Source: Scatosoma sp045576335 | GTDB taxonomy: Bacteria > Bacillota > Clostridia > Christensenellales > Borkfalkiaceae | Direction: 5' to 3' | Assembly (NCBI GenBank): GCA_045576335.1 | Contig: JAZNGH010000017.1 | Coordinates: forward strand, 1 to 64,000 | Length of the DNA: 64,000 nucleotides | Part shown: one piece after another, positions 7,218 through 15,525 of the stretch | Numbering within the stretch: the first letter of the stretch is position 1 | Layout of the letters: every line of letters begins with the position of its first letter | Position numbers and translations under genes: made by a program | The notes under the pieces: generated by a model | What the model was told of the DNA's origin: nothing | What the model saw: the letters and a program-made list of their open reading frames with translations, nothing else | Database searches by the model: none

Positions 7218-7518
7218 AAACGCCGTACAGCACGGCTGGTATGACGGCAATGGCGCAAAGAATTTCGGCGAACTGCTTATGCTCGTTGTAACGGAAGTTG
7301 CGGAGGTTATGGAAGAATACCGAAACGGTAGGCTTATGAAAGAAACCTACGTCAACAAAAACGGCAAAATGTGTGGGATTCCCAGCGAACTTGCCGACAT
7401 TGTAATCCGTGTGATGGATATTTGCGGATATTACAACATTGATTTGGAGCAGGCTATCGCGGAAAAGCACGAGTATAACAAAAGCCGTCCGTATAAGCAC
7501 GGCGGTAAAAAGTGTTGA
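7171..7518 (+). CDS. MazG-like nucleotide pyrophosphohydrolase
   Basis: The frame shows an all-alpha NTP pyrophosphohydrolase pattern: WVHEIHKNAVQHGWYD, then ELLMLVVTEVAEVMEEYR with the metal-binding E-x-x-E helix, then ELADIVIRVMDICGYY supplying the ExxD pair. Such phage enzymes hydrolyse nucleoside triphosphates, possibly including alarmone-like or modified nucleotides. The only in-frame start near the domain is TTG 7171 without a ribosome site, which supports the idea that it was once fused to the upstream coiled-coil frame. Confidence 0.7.
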   Translation: MDEVKTIGDWVHEIHKNAVQHGWYDGNGAKNFGELLMLVVTEVAEVMEEYRNGRLMKETYVNKNGKMCGIPSELADIVIRVMDICGYYNIDLEQAIAEKHEYNKSRPYKHGGKKC

Positions 7519-7527
7519 GGTGGAAAA

Positions 7528-8113
7528 GTGTACCAAGATAATTTATTGAGAGAGTTGATTATCGACAATTTCGCAGGCGGAGGCGGAGCCAGCACGGGCA
7601 TAGAACTTGCGCTCGGTGTGCCTGTTGATATTGCTATCAACCACGACGCGGACGCAATCGCAATGCACAAGGCAAACCACCCGTACACAACCCATTATCA
7701 AGAGGACGTTTTCGCCATAGAGCCCGAAAAAGTAACGGGAGGGCGACCTGTCGGGATAGCGTGGTTTTCCCCCGATTGCAAGCACTTTTCAAGAGCAAAG
7801 GGCGGTGCACCCGTAGAAAAGAAAATACGTGGGCTTTCGTGGGTAATTATCAAGTGGGCAATGAGTAAAAGCGCGCCGCGCTGTATCTTTATGGAAAACG
7901 TGCCCGAAATCCAAACGTGGTGCCCGTTGGTGGAAGTGGACGGCAAAACAAATCGCCCGTATGGGAAATGCGGTTTGCCCGCCTGTTGCAACGGCTTTAA
8001 TACGTGCAAATTGCGCGGAAATGGTTGTCGCGCGGAAAGTTATTCCCACTATGGCAATGCTTGAATTAGAGTATAGGAAAACGGTAGAACGCGCGGCGCG
8101 GAGGGTAATATGA
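7528..8113 (+). pseudogene. DNA cytosine-5 methyltransferase with out-of-frame internal deletion
   Basis: The GTG-started frame begins with motif I (IDNFAGGGGASTGIELAL), continues through the catalytic-loop region SPDCKHFSRAKGG (motif IV, with PDC) and ENVPE (motif VI), then ends as a 178-residue fragment. From about 7967 another frame reads GNAVCPPVATALIRANCAEM, which is the C-terminal motif X, and runs to TGA 8111-8113, overlapping the next ATG (ATGA). The middle of the gene, including motif VIII and the target-recognition region, has been deleted and the ends joined out of frame. It is not expected to methylate DNA. Confidence 0.8.
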
Positions 8114-8727
8114 GCGACGAAAAGACACAATGGCGAATTATAGGAGCAAGCAACCATTTTTCGGAAGAAAGGGAAGAAAACGACTACTACGCCACCGACC
8201 CGATAGCGATAGATAAGTTATTGCAGGTTGAAATGCCAAATTGTTATATTTGGGAGCCAGCCTGCGGCGGCGGACACCTTGCGCTACGCTTGATAAATAA
8301 CGGTTATACGGTATTTGAAAGCGACATTGTAAAGCGTGGTTTTAGGTGCGACGCAATTCACGATTTTTTATCCGACGCATTACCTAAAAATCTACGTTGC
8401 AAATTTAGGGGGCAGGCTTTTGATATTTTGACAAATCCGCCCTATAAACAGGCGACGGAATTTGTAATAAAGGCGTTAGAGGTTTTGCCTGTCGGGTGTA
8501 AGTGTTATATGTTCCTAAAACTAACCTTTTTAGAAAGCGAAAAGCGGTTTAAGCAAATTTTCAAGGACAATCCGCCTATACGGATTCACGTCTTTTCCAA
8601 ACGTGTTGCCTGCGCCAAAAACGGCGATTTTTCACGCGTAAAGGAAAGCGGTGGAAGTGTAACCGCCTACGCGTGGTTTGTTTGGGAAAAGGGCTATAAA
8701 GGCACGACAACGGTGGACTGGATATGA
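8110..8727 (+). CDS. Phage DNA adenine-N6 methyltransferase
   Basis: The 205-residue protein shows the SAM-binding region WEPACGGGHLALRL (about 50-63) and the catalytic NPPY motif in DILTNPPYKQA (about 105-115), the order I then IV typical of small phage N6-adenine or N4-cytosine methyltransferases. NPPY favours adenine. It starts in an ATGA overlap with the broken cytosine methyltransferase and overlaps the next gene by four bases. The recognition site cannot be read from the sequence. Confidence 0.75.
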   Translation: MSDEKTQWRIIGASNHFSEEREENDYYATDPIAIDKLLQVEMPNCYIWEPACGGGHLALRLINNGYTVFESDIVKRGFRCDAIHDFLSDALPKNLRCKFRGQAFDILTNPPYKQATEFVIKALEVLPVGCKCYMFLKLTFLESEKRFKQIFKDNPPIRIHVFSKRVACAKNGDFSRVKESGGSVTAYAWFVWEKGYKGTTTVDWI

Positions 8728-9494
8728 AACGCTATTATTGTTGGAGTGGTGGAAAGGACAGTAGCGCGTCAATTATCGTCGGGAATGAGATGGGGCTGGA
8801 CTGTGATGGCGTGATTATGTCCGAAGTTATGTTTTCCCACAAGGAAAATATAAGCGGCGAAAATCCAAAGCATATTGAGTGGGTTTACAATGAGGCAATA
8901 CCTATAATCGAGAAAATGGGATATAAGGTTATCATTGTAAAAGCCAAAAAGGATTTTTTGGATTATTTCCACTTGGTACGTGGCGAACGTTCCAAATACA
9001 CAGGAAAACTGGCAGGATTTCTGCTTGTCGGGCGCGGTAAATGTGAAATCAAAAAACCGTTAAAATTAAGACCAATGCAGGAATTTTTCAAAGGCGTTGG
9101 CGAATGTGAGCAAATTGTAGGCATTTGCGCCGACGAAAAAGAACGATTGTTGAGCCTTGCGGGGGGGGGCAAGCGTTCGGTGCTTGCCGAAAATGGTATA
9201 GCGGAAAAATCGTGTTTCGATATATGCCGTTCCAAAAATCTTTTATCTCCCTACTACGACGGCGAAGAACGGCAGGGGTGTTGGTTTTGTCCGAATCAGC
9301 GTGTATGCACGCTTGCGAAACTGGCGAAAGAGCAACCGCATTTATGGCAAAGAATGTGCGCGCTGGCGGAAACGCCAAACCTTGTGAATTACAATTTTAA
9401 GCCAAATGTTTCGTTTGAGAGTATCAAACGGCAGGTGGAAATGATAAACAACCAAATAAATATATTCGATTACTTAAAGGAATTAGGATTATGA
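8724..9494 (+). CDS. PAPS-reductase-like PP-loop ATPase
   Basis: The 256-residue protein starts with the PP-loop WSGGKDSSAS (residues 7-16), which binds ATP in the PAPS-reductase/ATP-sulfurylase superfamily. A C-terminal cysteine set, CWFCPNQRVC (about 186-195), resembles the metal sites of phage and Dnd-type members. It sits directly after two DNA methyltransferase genes, so a nucleic-acid modification role is more likely than sulfate assimilation. A run of nine G residues (9161-9169) lies in the coding sequence. Confidence 0.7.
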   Translation: MKRYYCWSGGKDSSASIIVGNEMGLDCDGVIMSEVMFSHKENISGENPKHIEWVYNEAIPIIEKMGYKVIIVKAKKDFLDYFHLVRGERSKYTGKLAGFLLVGRGKCEIKKPLKLRPMQEFFKGVGECEQIVGICADEKERLLSLAGGGKRSVLAENGIAEKSCFDICRSKNLLSPYYDGEERQGCWFCPNQRVCTLAKLAKEQPHLWQRMCALAETPNLVNYNFKPNVSFESIKRQVEMINNQINIFDYLKELGL

Positions 9495-9735
9495 AAAAGA
9501 CTATTAGTAAAAGACTATTAGTAAAGAACAGTACGACGAATTGCACCTGTTATCTTGCCTAAACGATAGCGATTATCACGCAAAATTAGCGGAAATCGGC
9601 GTTGACGCAAGACCTTACAGGGCGTATCAATACTTTGACGAATACGGCAACTACAAAGGCGATTCCGACGATATGACGTTGGACGAACTTTTAGACGCTA
9701 TGGATATTTCGGTAGAGGAGGAAAGCGAGCCGTGA
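9491..9735 (+). pseudogene. Small phage gene frame-shifted by a 14-bp tandem duplication
   Basis: ATG 9491 overlaps the upstream stop as ATGA. The unit AAAAGACTATTAGT occurs twice in tandem (9495-9508 and 9509-9522). Reading through both copies ends early at TAA 9560-9562. Removing one copy gives MKKTISKEQYDELHLLSC joined in frame to the open reading frame seen from 9541 (SDYHAKLAEIGVDARPYRAY...LDELLDAMDI) and ending at 9735. The last 64 codons remain open from a TTG but without a ribosome site. The product is an unknown small acidic phage protein. Confidence 0.75.
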
Positions 9736-10112
9736 GCAGGACGAAAGAAGAAGTAAAGGCGATATTATCGAAATACACAAAAGAGCAGGTAATCGACGCG
9801 TTTTTATCCGCAACAGGAACCTTTTATATTTCCGACGTTTTACACAAACTTTGGCGCATAAAGGGCGATAGGCTTTTCAAGGCAATGAAAGAGGCGAGCA
9901 ACGAAGATACCAAAGCCTTACAGGCTTATGCCGATTTTGAAAGGAGCCTTATTGAAAAATACAGCAAAGACGGAAAATGTAGTTTTAATGCGATACCACC
10001 GCAGGATTTTAAGAAATTGCAATCGCTGGCGACGGCGTGGGAAACGGCAAAAAAGAAGTACGAGAAAGCAAACAAGGAACTGGATAAATTCTATAAGGAG
10101 GCAAGGCGATGA
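9732..10112 (+). CDS. Phage protein, unknown, helical
   Basis: The GTG start overlaps the previous stop (GTGA). The 126-residue protein is almost entirely helical, with an N-terminal KEEVKAILSKYTKEQVIDAF segment and a C-terminal coiled coil (WETAKKKYEKANKELDKFYK). No family is recognised. It sits between accessory early genes and the late regulator. Confidence 0.55.
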   Translation: MSRTKEEVKAILSKYTKEQVIDAFLSATGTFYISDVLHKLWRIKGDRLFKAMKEASNEDTKALQAYADFERSLIEKYSKDGKCSFNAIPPQDFKKLQSLATAWETAKKKYEKANKELDKFYKEARR

Positions 10113-10282
10113 TGGAATCGAATATAGTGCCGCGGCAAAAGAACACGGAATTTGATAAGGATTTTAAGCTCGCATCGAGCGCGGAGGCGAGAATATGCAC
10201 GGAATGTCCTTTGCCCGCCAGCGCGTGTAAGGGACGGTGCGAAAGATATGAGCGAGAAAAACGGAGGTTAAGAGGAAAATGA
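10109..10282 (+). CDS. 57-residue protein with a four-cysteine knuckle
   Basis: This short gene begins in an ATGA overlap with its upstream neighbour and ends in an ATGA overlap with the downstream one (10279), with AAGGAGGCAAGG upstream. The product contains CTECPLPASACKGRC (about residues 31-45), a compact four-cysteine arrangement consistent with zinc binding, then a basic tail (YEREKRRLRGK). Both couplings make it a credible gene despite its size. The function is unknown. Confidence 0.7.
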   Translation: MMESNIVPRQKNTEFDKDFKLASSAEARICTECPLPASACKGRCERYEREKRRLRGK

Positions 10283-10695
10283 ATACGGGACGATATGCGA
10301 CGATTAGAAAGGCTTTCAAGGAATATAAGCAAAACAAATTGACGCTCAAAAATTATCCCTTTTCTTACGTATCGGGTGTAGATTACACAAAAACGCGTGT
10401 AACGCCCGATAAAACGCAAAACGGACAAGAAGCGAGGGTTATCTCGGAAATCGATAAAAAGAACGATTTAGAACGCATTGTGCAACTTGTGGAGGAAACC
10501 GTGAAGTGGTTTGAGGTGGAATGCTACGGTCGGGAACGGTACATACGCTTGCGCTTGATAGACGGTATGAGTGAAATTGCGGTTTGCGGACGGATAGGAA
10601 TTGCGGAGCGCACGGGGCGGAACTGGAAACGGGATATTTACGAAAAAGCAGAGGTAATCGCGGAAAATTTGGGCGTTTTTCAAGAAAAAAAGTGA
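10279..10695 (+). CDS. ArpU/RinA-like late transcription regulator
   Basis: The 138-residue protein lies immediately before the terminase genes. Its C-terminal half (FEVECYGRERYIRLRLIDGM, then AVCGRIGIAERTGRNWKRDI) contains a sigma-region-4-like helix-turn-helix, the pattern of ArpU/RinA activators of late phage genes. A terminator follows the gene, then a TATAAT element without a good -35, as expected for an activator-dependent promoter. Confidence 0.7.
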   Translation: MNTGRYATIRKAFKEYKQNKLTLKNYPFSYVSGVDYTKTRVTPDKTQNGQEARVISEIDKKNDLERIVQLVEETVKWFEVECYGRERYIRLRLIDGMSEIAVCGRIGIAERTGRNWKRDIYEKAEVIAENLGVFQEKK

Positions 10696-10699
10696 AAAG

Positions 10700-10721
10700 C
10701 GGCAAAAAGTTTGCCGTTTTT
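10700..10721 (+). terminator. Intrinsic terminator after early operon
   Basis: CGGCAAA (10700-10706) and TTTGCCG (10710-10716) form a 7-bp stem with a 3-base loop, followed by T5. It closes the early transcript right after the ArpU-like gene. Confidence 0.85.
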
Positions 10722-10737
10722 GTTCGGAAAAAGGTGG

Positions 10738-10743
10738 TATAAT
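10738..10743 (+). promoter_or_regulatory. Candidate late promoter -10 element
   Basis: TATAAT is preceded by no good -35 hexamer at 17 bases. Directly after an ArpU/RinA-like gene and before the terminase, this fits an activator-dependent late promoter. Confidence 0.45.
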
Positions 10744-10800
10744 GATATCGTGGTAAAAACGTAGCCGCGAAATTTCTCATATCACATCTCTTTGTAAAGA

Positions 10801-10833
10801 CCCGTCGTAAACCTCCAAGTGCGGCGGGTTTTT
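10801..10833 (+). terminator. Leader terminator upstream of the terminase genes
   Basis: CCCGTCG (10801-10807) pairs with CGGCGGG (10822-10828) and T5 follows. It lies between the candidate late promoter and the small terminase gene, so late transcription must read through it. Confidence 0.65.
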
Positions 10834-10863
10834 GCGTAGGGAGAAAAGGGCGTAGGGTGAAAA

Positions 10864-11301
10864 ATGGCAAAGCGAAACAATCGAATAGACGCGGACGTGA
10901 CCGCTTTTGCAATAGCGGGCTTATCACAGCGGGAAATTGCCAAAAAGTTGGCAATTTCAAAAACGACAGTATCAAAGATACTGAACGAGCGAAAAAGTGA
11001 CCAAAAGTTGGCAAACGCAAAAAAAGTGACCACTGAATTACAGGAGGAGGCAGAGCGGAATAATCAAAAGAAAGCCCACGACGCAATTGACCAGATTATC
11101 AGCGACCTGCAAAAGGACTTAAAGAAGGCTTCGCTGAAAGACAAGCGCGAAACGCTGAAAACGCTCGTAGAGCTGTTTGGACTGCCCGATGATGGAGGCA
11201 GGAAAACGCCGCTTGATACGGAAGCGACTGCATTGCGTCGCGCGCTGGAAAACAGACAGATAGAGGGCTTTGACGATGAGCAGGACGATTTACAACGATA
11301 A
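10864..11301 (+). CDS. Phage terminase small subunit
   Basis: The 145-residue protein has an N-terminal helix-turn-helix (AGLSQREIAKKLAISKTTVS, about residues 19-38) for recognising packaging-site DNA, then a long coiled coil (about 50-100), the usual small-subunit layout. It overlaps the large subunit gene. It would assemble as a ring and load the motor at the start of packaging. Confidence 0.75.
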   Translation: MAKRNNRIDADVTAFAIAGLSQREIAKKLAISKTTVSKILNERKSDQKLANAKKVTTELQEEAERNNQKKAHDAIDQIISDLQKDLKKASLKDKRETLKTLVELFGLPDDGGRKTPLDTEATALRRALENRQIEGFDDEQDDLQR

Positions 11302-12622
11302 AGCTTTGGATTGCATCGCGCTTTGCGCAAACCCAAGAGTGCGGCAGCTGACGCTCGAAGGCACGGTCAGAAGCTCCAAGACGGTAAGCGCGATAGAGGG
11401 CTTTTTTTGGCGGGTGTATTACAGCCGAAATCAAAGGCATTTAGTCGCCTCGTTCAATATGTCCACGCTCAACGACAACATTCTGCTTGCGGACGGATTT
11501 GGTCTTTTAACAAAATTCGGGAAATATTGTGAGATAAAAAAGGACCGTATCGGCGGGAATTATATTGAACTTGACAGCGGCAAGTACGGTATCAAGAAGG
11601 TAAGCCTTTGCGGGTACGCCAATAAAGCGAAATGGAAGGACGTGCTCGGCGGGAGCATAGAGAATATCCTCGTGGACGAAGCAAATATAGCCGACCCGCA
11701 ATTCCTTAACGAGTGCTATTCCCGTCAAACGAGCTTTGAAAGTCCCTTGACAATCTATACGCTTAACGGCGACGTGCCTACGGCGGAGATATACCGTCAT
11801 GTGAATTGTTCGAAAATAATAGGCAAATGCCCCGCAAGTATTCGCGCCGAAATGGATAAAACGGATAAAAAGGCGGGGTATTATTATACCCATTGGACCA
11901 TGCAGGACAATCCGATTATGACTCCCGAAAAGATAGCGGCGGCAAGCGCGCTCTATCCCGTGGGGAGTTTTTATTATACCATCAAGATTTTGGGAGAGCG
12001 AGGCACGCCTGGTAGTCCCATTTATATCGACTATATCGACGAAGCAAAGGTGCTTCAAAAAATTGATTTGGCACGGCTGCATTCCTTCGCCGTGTCAATG
12101 GATATCGGCGCAACGCGAGCGCAAAATTCCATTACGCTTATCGGTTATACGAAGGATTATTCCTTGGCGGCGGTGGTGGCACAGGAGAGCTTTGCGAATG
12201 TCGGTTATAAGGAAAAGACGGAACGACTGAAAGGCTTTATCCGCAAATGGAAGGGGCTGGGAGCGAGATTTATCGAAAATACGATTATCGACAGCGCGGA
12301 GCAGAATTATATCCAAGACCTACGGGAAACGTTTGCCAAAGAGGGATTGCCCGAAGTAATCGGGAGCTACAAAGCGACGATAAAGGAACGTATCGATATG
12401 AATATCATTCTGCTTTCCTCGGGAAAGCTGGTGTTCAACGATACGCCCGACGGCAGAGCTGCGCTGGGCGCGTTCAAGGAAGCGACGTGGAAGGACGGCG
12501 CAATCGGCAAGGAACGTAAGGACGAAAACGAGCCTTGGAACGATAAGCTTGACAGTATCGAATACGGGCAAACGCGGCATATGAAGGCGTTAATCCGCTC
12601 GGCAAAGGCAGGAAAAATATGA
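11276..12622 (+). CDS. Phage terminase large subunit
   Basis: The 448-residue protein contains an atypical Walker A (EGTVRSSKT, about residues 28-36), Walker B (ILVDEAN, about 132-138), and a C-terminal RNase H-like nuclease with SMDIGATRA and NTIIDSAE supplying acidic metal ligands. It would drive ATP-dependent DNA translocation into the prohead and cut the concatemer. ATG 11276 with AGAGGG upstream is preferred over TTG 11270. It looks intact and full length. Confidence 0.85.
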   Translation: MSRTIYNDKALDCIALCANPRVRQLTLEGTVRSSKTVSAIEGFFWRVYYSRNQRHLVASFNMSTLNDNILLADGFGLLTKFGKYCEIKKDRIGGNYIELDSGKYGIKKVSLCGYANKAKWKDVLGGSIENILVDEANIADPQFLNECYSRQTSFESPLTIYTLNGDVPTAEIYRHVNCSKIIGKCPASIRAEMDKTDKKAGYYYTHWTMQDNPIMTPEKIAAASALYPVGSFYYTIKILGERGTPGSPIYIDYIDEAKVLQKIDLARLHSFAVSMDIGATRAQNSITLIGYTKDYSLAAVVAQESFANVGYKEKTERLKGFIRKWKGLGARFIENTIIDSAEQNYIQDLRETFAKEGLPEVIGSYKATIKERIDMNIILLSSGKLVFNDTPDGRAALGAFKEATWKDGAIGKERKDENEPWNDKLDSIEYGQTRHMKALIRSAKAGKI

Positions 12623-14358
12623 AAATTATCGACGCAATCAAAAACAGATTACAGGAAAGGAGGGTGAAAAAATTGGAAAAGGATTTGATTTCGCTCCGAA
12701 ATAAGAATAGATTTAATCCGCGGGCACTTATGCTTGACGGCTTTACCTTTGACGGGGAAAACGCATTTACGCGCCGTATTTACGAATACAAAACGTGGAG
12801 TATGGGAAATGCGGCAATGCTTGCGTGGTTTTACCGCACGGGCAACGGACGGGTGAGCATTTACGACTATAACAAGTTCAATTATTTTTGGGCAAAATGC
12901 CCCGTATCCCGCCGTATGGTGCATTGCGGAATCCCCGGGCTTATCTCTACGAGAATGTCGGATATCCTCTTCAAAAACGGCGTAGATGTGAACACGGTAA
13001 TTTATGCAGGAGAAGGGGACGCTCTTACGGAGAATAAGGAGCTGGAAAAGAAAGCGGACGAGTTTATCAAAAGTGTGCTTTGGGAAAAATTGCGTTTTCA
13101 AGAGAATCTTCAAGAGGCGGCGGTCAACGAAAGCTGGGGCGGGCATTGCTTTTTCCGTCTTTCGCACGATTTGTCCGTTTCGCCCTATCCGATTTTGGAA
13201 ACCTTCGATATCACCCGTTGCGAGATTATCAAGGAACGTAAAATCACCAAGGCAATCGTATTCAAAAACTGGTACGAACACGAACACAAAACCTACCGTT
13301 TGGATGAGATATATTCCACGACAGCAGACGGCGATGCGTGCATCGAGTACAGGCTGTACGGCTTTGAGGGGGATAGAGAGGTGGAAAAGCCGCTCTTGTC
13401 TATTCCGCAAACCTTTAAGGCGTTTTTCTTAAACGGGCAGGGCAACGTGGAGGGCGTAACGCTCAATCAAGACCAACGTTTCGTATACGAGGGTTTGAAA
13501 GGCATTCTCGCCTTTGAAAAGCCGAATAAAACGCCTTCTCGCGAGTTCCCCGAGTGCAATTACGGCGCAAGTGATTACGAAGGCAGTATTGACGAGTTCG
13601 ACGTACTTGACGAAATCACGAGCGCGAACGCAAGGGAAATCAGAACGAACGAAACGAAACGGTATATCCCCGATATTTTCATTCCGAGGGACGAGAGCAA
13701 CAATCCGTTGCCCTTCGACGATTTTTGCGATGCGTTCGTAACGACGCGGGGTGACCCCGACCAAAACGCGGAAAACAAAGTGACGGAATCGCATATCGAC
13801 GATAAGACGGAGAGCTATTTGGCAAAGTGGAAAAAATCCCTTTCGACCGTGTGCAATAACGCTAAAATTTCTCCCTCGTCGTTGGGTATCACGTGGCTGG
13901 AAGCGGTTGGACCAAGCGCGGAAAGCCAGCGCGAGCGTAACAAGACTACGCTGGATATGCGCGAAGGCAAATTGAAGCTTTGGACGCCGCTTTTACAAAA
14001 AATGCTCTTGCAATCGCTTTTGCTTAACCGTTGGATGCGGGAGAACGTGGACGGTGCAAAGAAAAGGCAGGACGAGGACGGCGTGCCCGAGTTGGATATC
14101 ACGGCGGCGAACACGGCGATACAGCTCTCTTTTGGCGAGTATATCTCCGAGGGCGTTTCCCAGCGCATAACGACGTGGGGCGGTGCGAAGGCACAGGGTG
14201 TGGCAAGCACGGACGAGGCTGTGCGACAAATCCACCCCGAATGGACGAAAAAGCAGGTACAGGACGAGGTGAATATTATCCGCTTCGAGCTGGGCACGGC
14301 TACGGACGCGCCCGATAATCTTCCCGATTTGACGGGTATGAGCGAAACGGACGCATGA
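12619..14358 (+). CDS. Phage portal protein
   Basis: The 579-residue protein overlaps the terminase large subunit by four bases (ATGA) and precedes the minor capsid protein, the canonical portal position. The N-terminal half has the wing/stem sequence style of SPP1-like portals (YIPDIFIPR, then SSLGITWLEAVGPSAESQRE as the conserved C-terminal region, then an LQSLLLNRWM helix). It would form the dodecameric DNA channel and motor docking site. No disruption is seen. Confidence 0.8.
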   Translation: MKIIDAIKNRLQERRVKKLEKDLISLRNKNRFNPRALMLDGFTFDGENAFTRRIYEYKTWSMGNAAMLAWFYRTGNGRVSIYDYNKFNYFWAKCPVSRRMVHCGIPGLISTRMSDILFKNGVDVNTVIYAGEGDALTENKELEKKADEFIKSVLWEKLRFQENLQEAAVNESWGGHCFFRLSHDLSVSPYPILETFDITRCEIIKERKITKAIVFKNWYEHEHKTYRLDEIYSTTADGDACIEYRLYGFEGDREVEKPLLSIPQTFKAFFLNGQGNVEGVTLNQDQRFVYEGLKGILAFEKPNKTPSREFPECNYGASDYEGSIDEFDVLDEITSANAREIRTNETKRYIPDIFIPRDESNNPLPFDDFCDAFVTTRGDPDQNAENKVTESHIDDKTESYLAKWKKSLSTVCNNAKISPSSLGITWLEAVGPSAESQRERNKTTLDMREGKLKLWTPLLQKMLLQSLLLNRWMRENVDGAKKRQDEDGVPELDITAANTAIQLSFGEYISEGVSQRITTWGGAKAQGVASTDEAVRQIHPEWTKKQVQDEVNIIRFELGTATDAPDNLPDLTGMSETDA

Positions 14359-14372
14359 CGAGGTGAAAGGAT

Positions 14373-15524
14373 ATGCAAAAACGCGTTTTGTTAAGCCCCG
14401 CGGACGATACCGCAAGTAACGCGCTCGTAAGCGTACAGACGGCAATAACGCGCGTTAAAACGCTCGTGTCAAGAGGCGTTTCCGAGGGGTGGGAGCAAAA
14501 AAGGCTCACGGACGAGCTGAATAAGACGATTGCAGTTGAATGCAAGGGCGTAGACGCGGGCTATCGCGAGGCGTTTAGAAAGGCTCTTGTGACGGCGGCG
14601 CGAAAATGGCATTACCAACTTACGCAAACCTATCGCGTATTGGACGAGCACTTGAAAAACGAGGTCGCGAAGCAGCCGCTGAATATCGAGCTACGCAATC
14701 TTTTGGAAAAAACGCCCTATCAAAAGCAAATTGAGTTCAGACGGCTTTTGGATGACGGAACAAACCCCGGTATTCCCGTGATAAAGGACTATCAAAAAAG
14801 CGTGCGGCTGCTCGCCAAGGCGTTGTCCGTAGACGCGCCGAAAACGGTGACGACGAAAAACGGCAAGGCGTACGTAATGCCCGCAAGGCTCCGTGCGGAG
14901 CTTGCCGTGCGCTACGCGGCGGCGGTGGAGAATTTGCAGCGGCTGATAGAGGACGGCGTGAAATGGTGCTGGATATCCTCGCACGCGAATTGCTCGCCGC
15001 GTTGTAAGGATTATCAGGGCAAGCTGTATTCCCTCTTTCAAGGGGAAATAGAGCTTGACGGGAAGAAATACAAGGAAAGCGGGGTGTTGGACGGGATTGC
15101 CTATCGTCCCATAAACGAGGCTTTGGCAGGACCAAACGGCGATGGAAACGGCTGTATTTCGGGCTATAATTGCCGTCATAGAGCTATTGAGTACGAGCGG
15201 GGCAGTAAAGCCCCGCAAGACTTTTCCGAGGCGGAAATGAAGCGGGAATACGCAATCGATAAACAGCAGCGTAGCTTTGAAAACCGTATCCGTCAAATGA
15301 AAACGGAGGAGCAACAGCTCCGCGCTTGCGGAATGGTAAAGGAGGCACAGGCATTACGCAAACGGTGGCGCGTGCTCACCAAGGATTATCAGATATATTC
15401 GGTTGAACACAACCGAGCGTATTATCCGTATCGGTGCACGATTGATAGAGTGGAGGAAACGGAGAATATAACGGTTGCCGACAGTAGCCCTATTTTTAGG
15501 GGATATTTCGCAAACGGTAAATAA
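14373..15524 (+). CDS. Phage minor capsid protein (Phage_min_cap2-like)
   Basis: The 383-residue protein has the C-terminal signature WISSHANCSPRCKDYQGKLY (about residues 201-220) and later GYNCRHRAIEY, which mark the Phage_min_cap2/head-morphogenesis family. It follows portal with 14 bases between. Such proteins sit inside the head near the portal, and some relatives carry toxin domains at the C-terminus; here a toxin-like frame begins immediately downstream in another frame. Confidence 0.8.
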   Translation: MQKRVLLSPADDTASNALVSVQTAITRVKTLVSRGVSEGWEQKRLTDELNKTIAVECKGVDAGYREAFRKALVTAARKWHYQLTQTYRVLDEHLKNEVAKQPLNIELRNLLEKTPYQKQIEFRRLLDDGTNPGIPVIKDYQKSVRLLAKALSVDAPKTVTTKNGKAYVMPARLRAELAVRYAAAVENLQRLIEDGVKWCWISSHANCSPRCKDYQGKLYSLFQGEIELDGKKYKESGVLDGIAYRPINEALAGPNGDGNGCISGYNCRHRAIEYERGSKAPQDFSEAEMKREYAIDKQQRSFENRIRQMKTEEQQLRACGMVKEAQALRKRWRVLTKDYQIYSVEHNRAYYPYRCTIDRVEETENITVADSSPIFRGYFANGK

Positions 15525-15525
15525 A

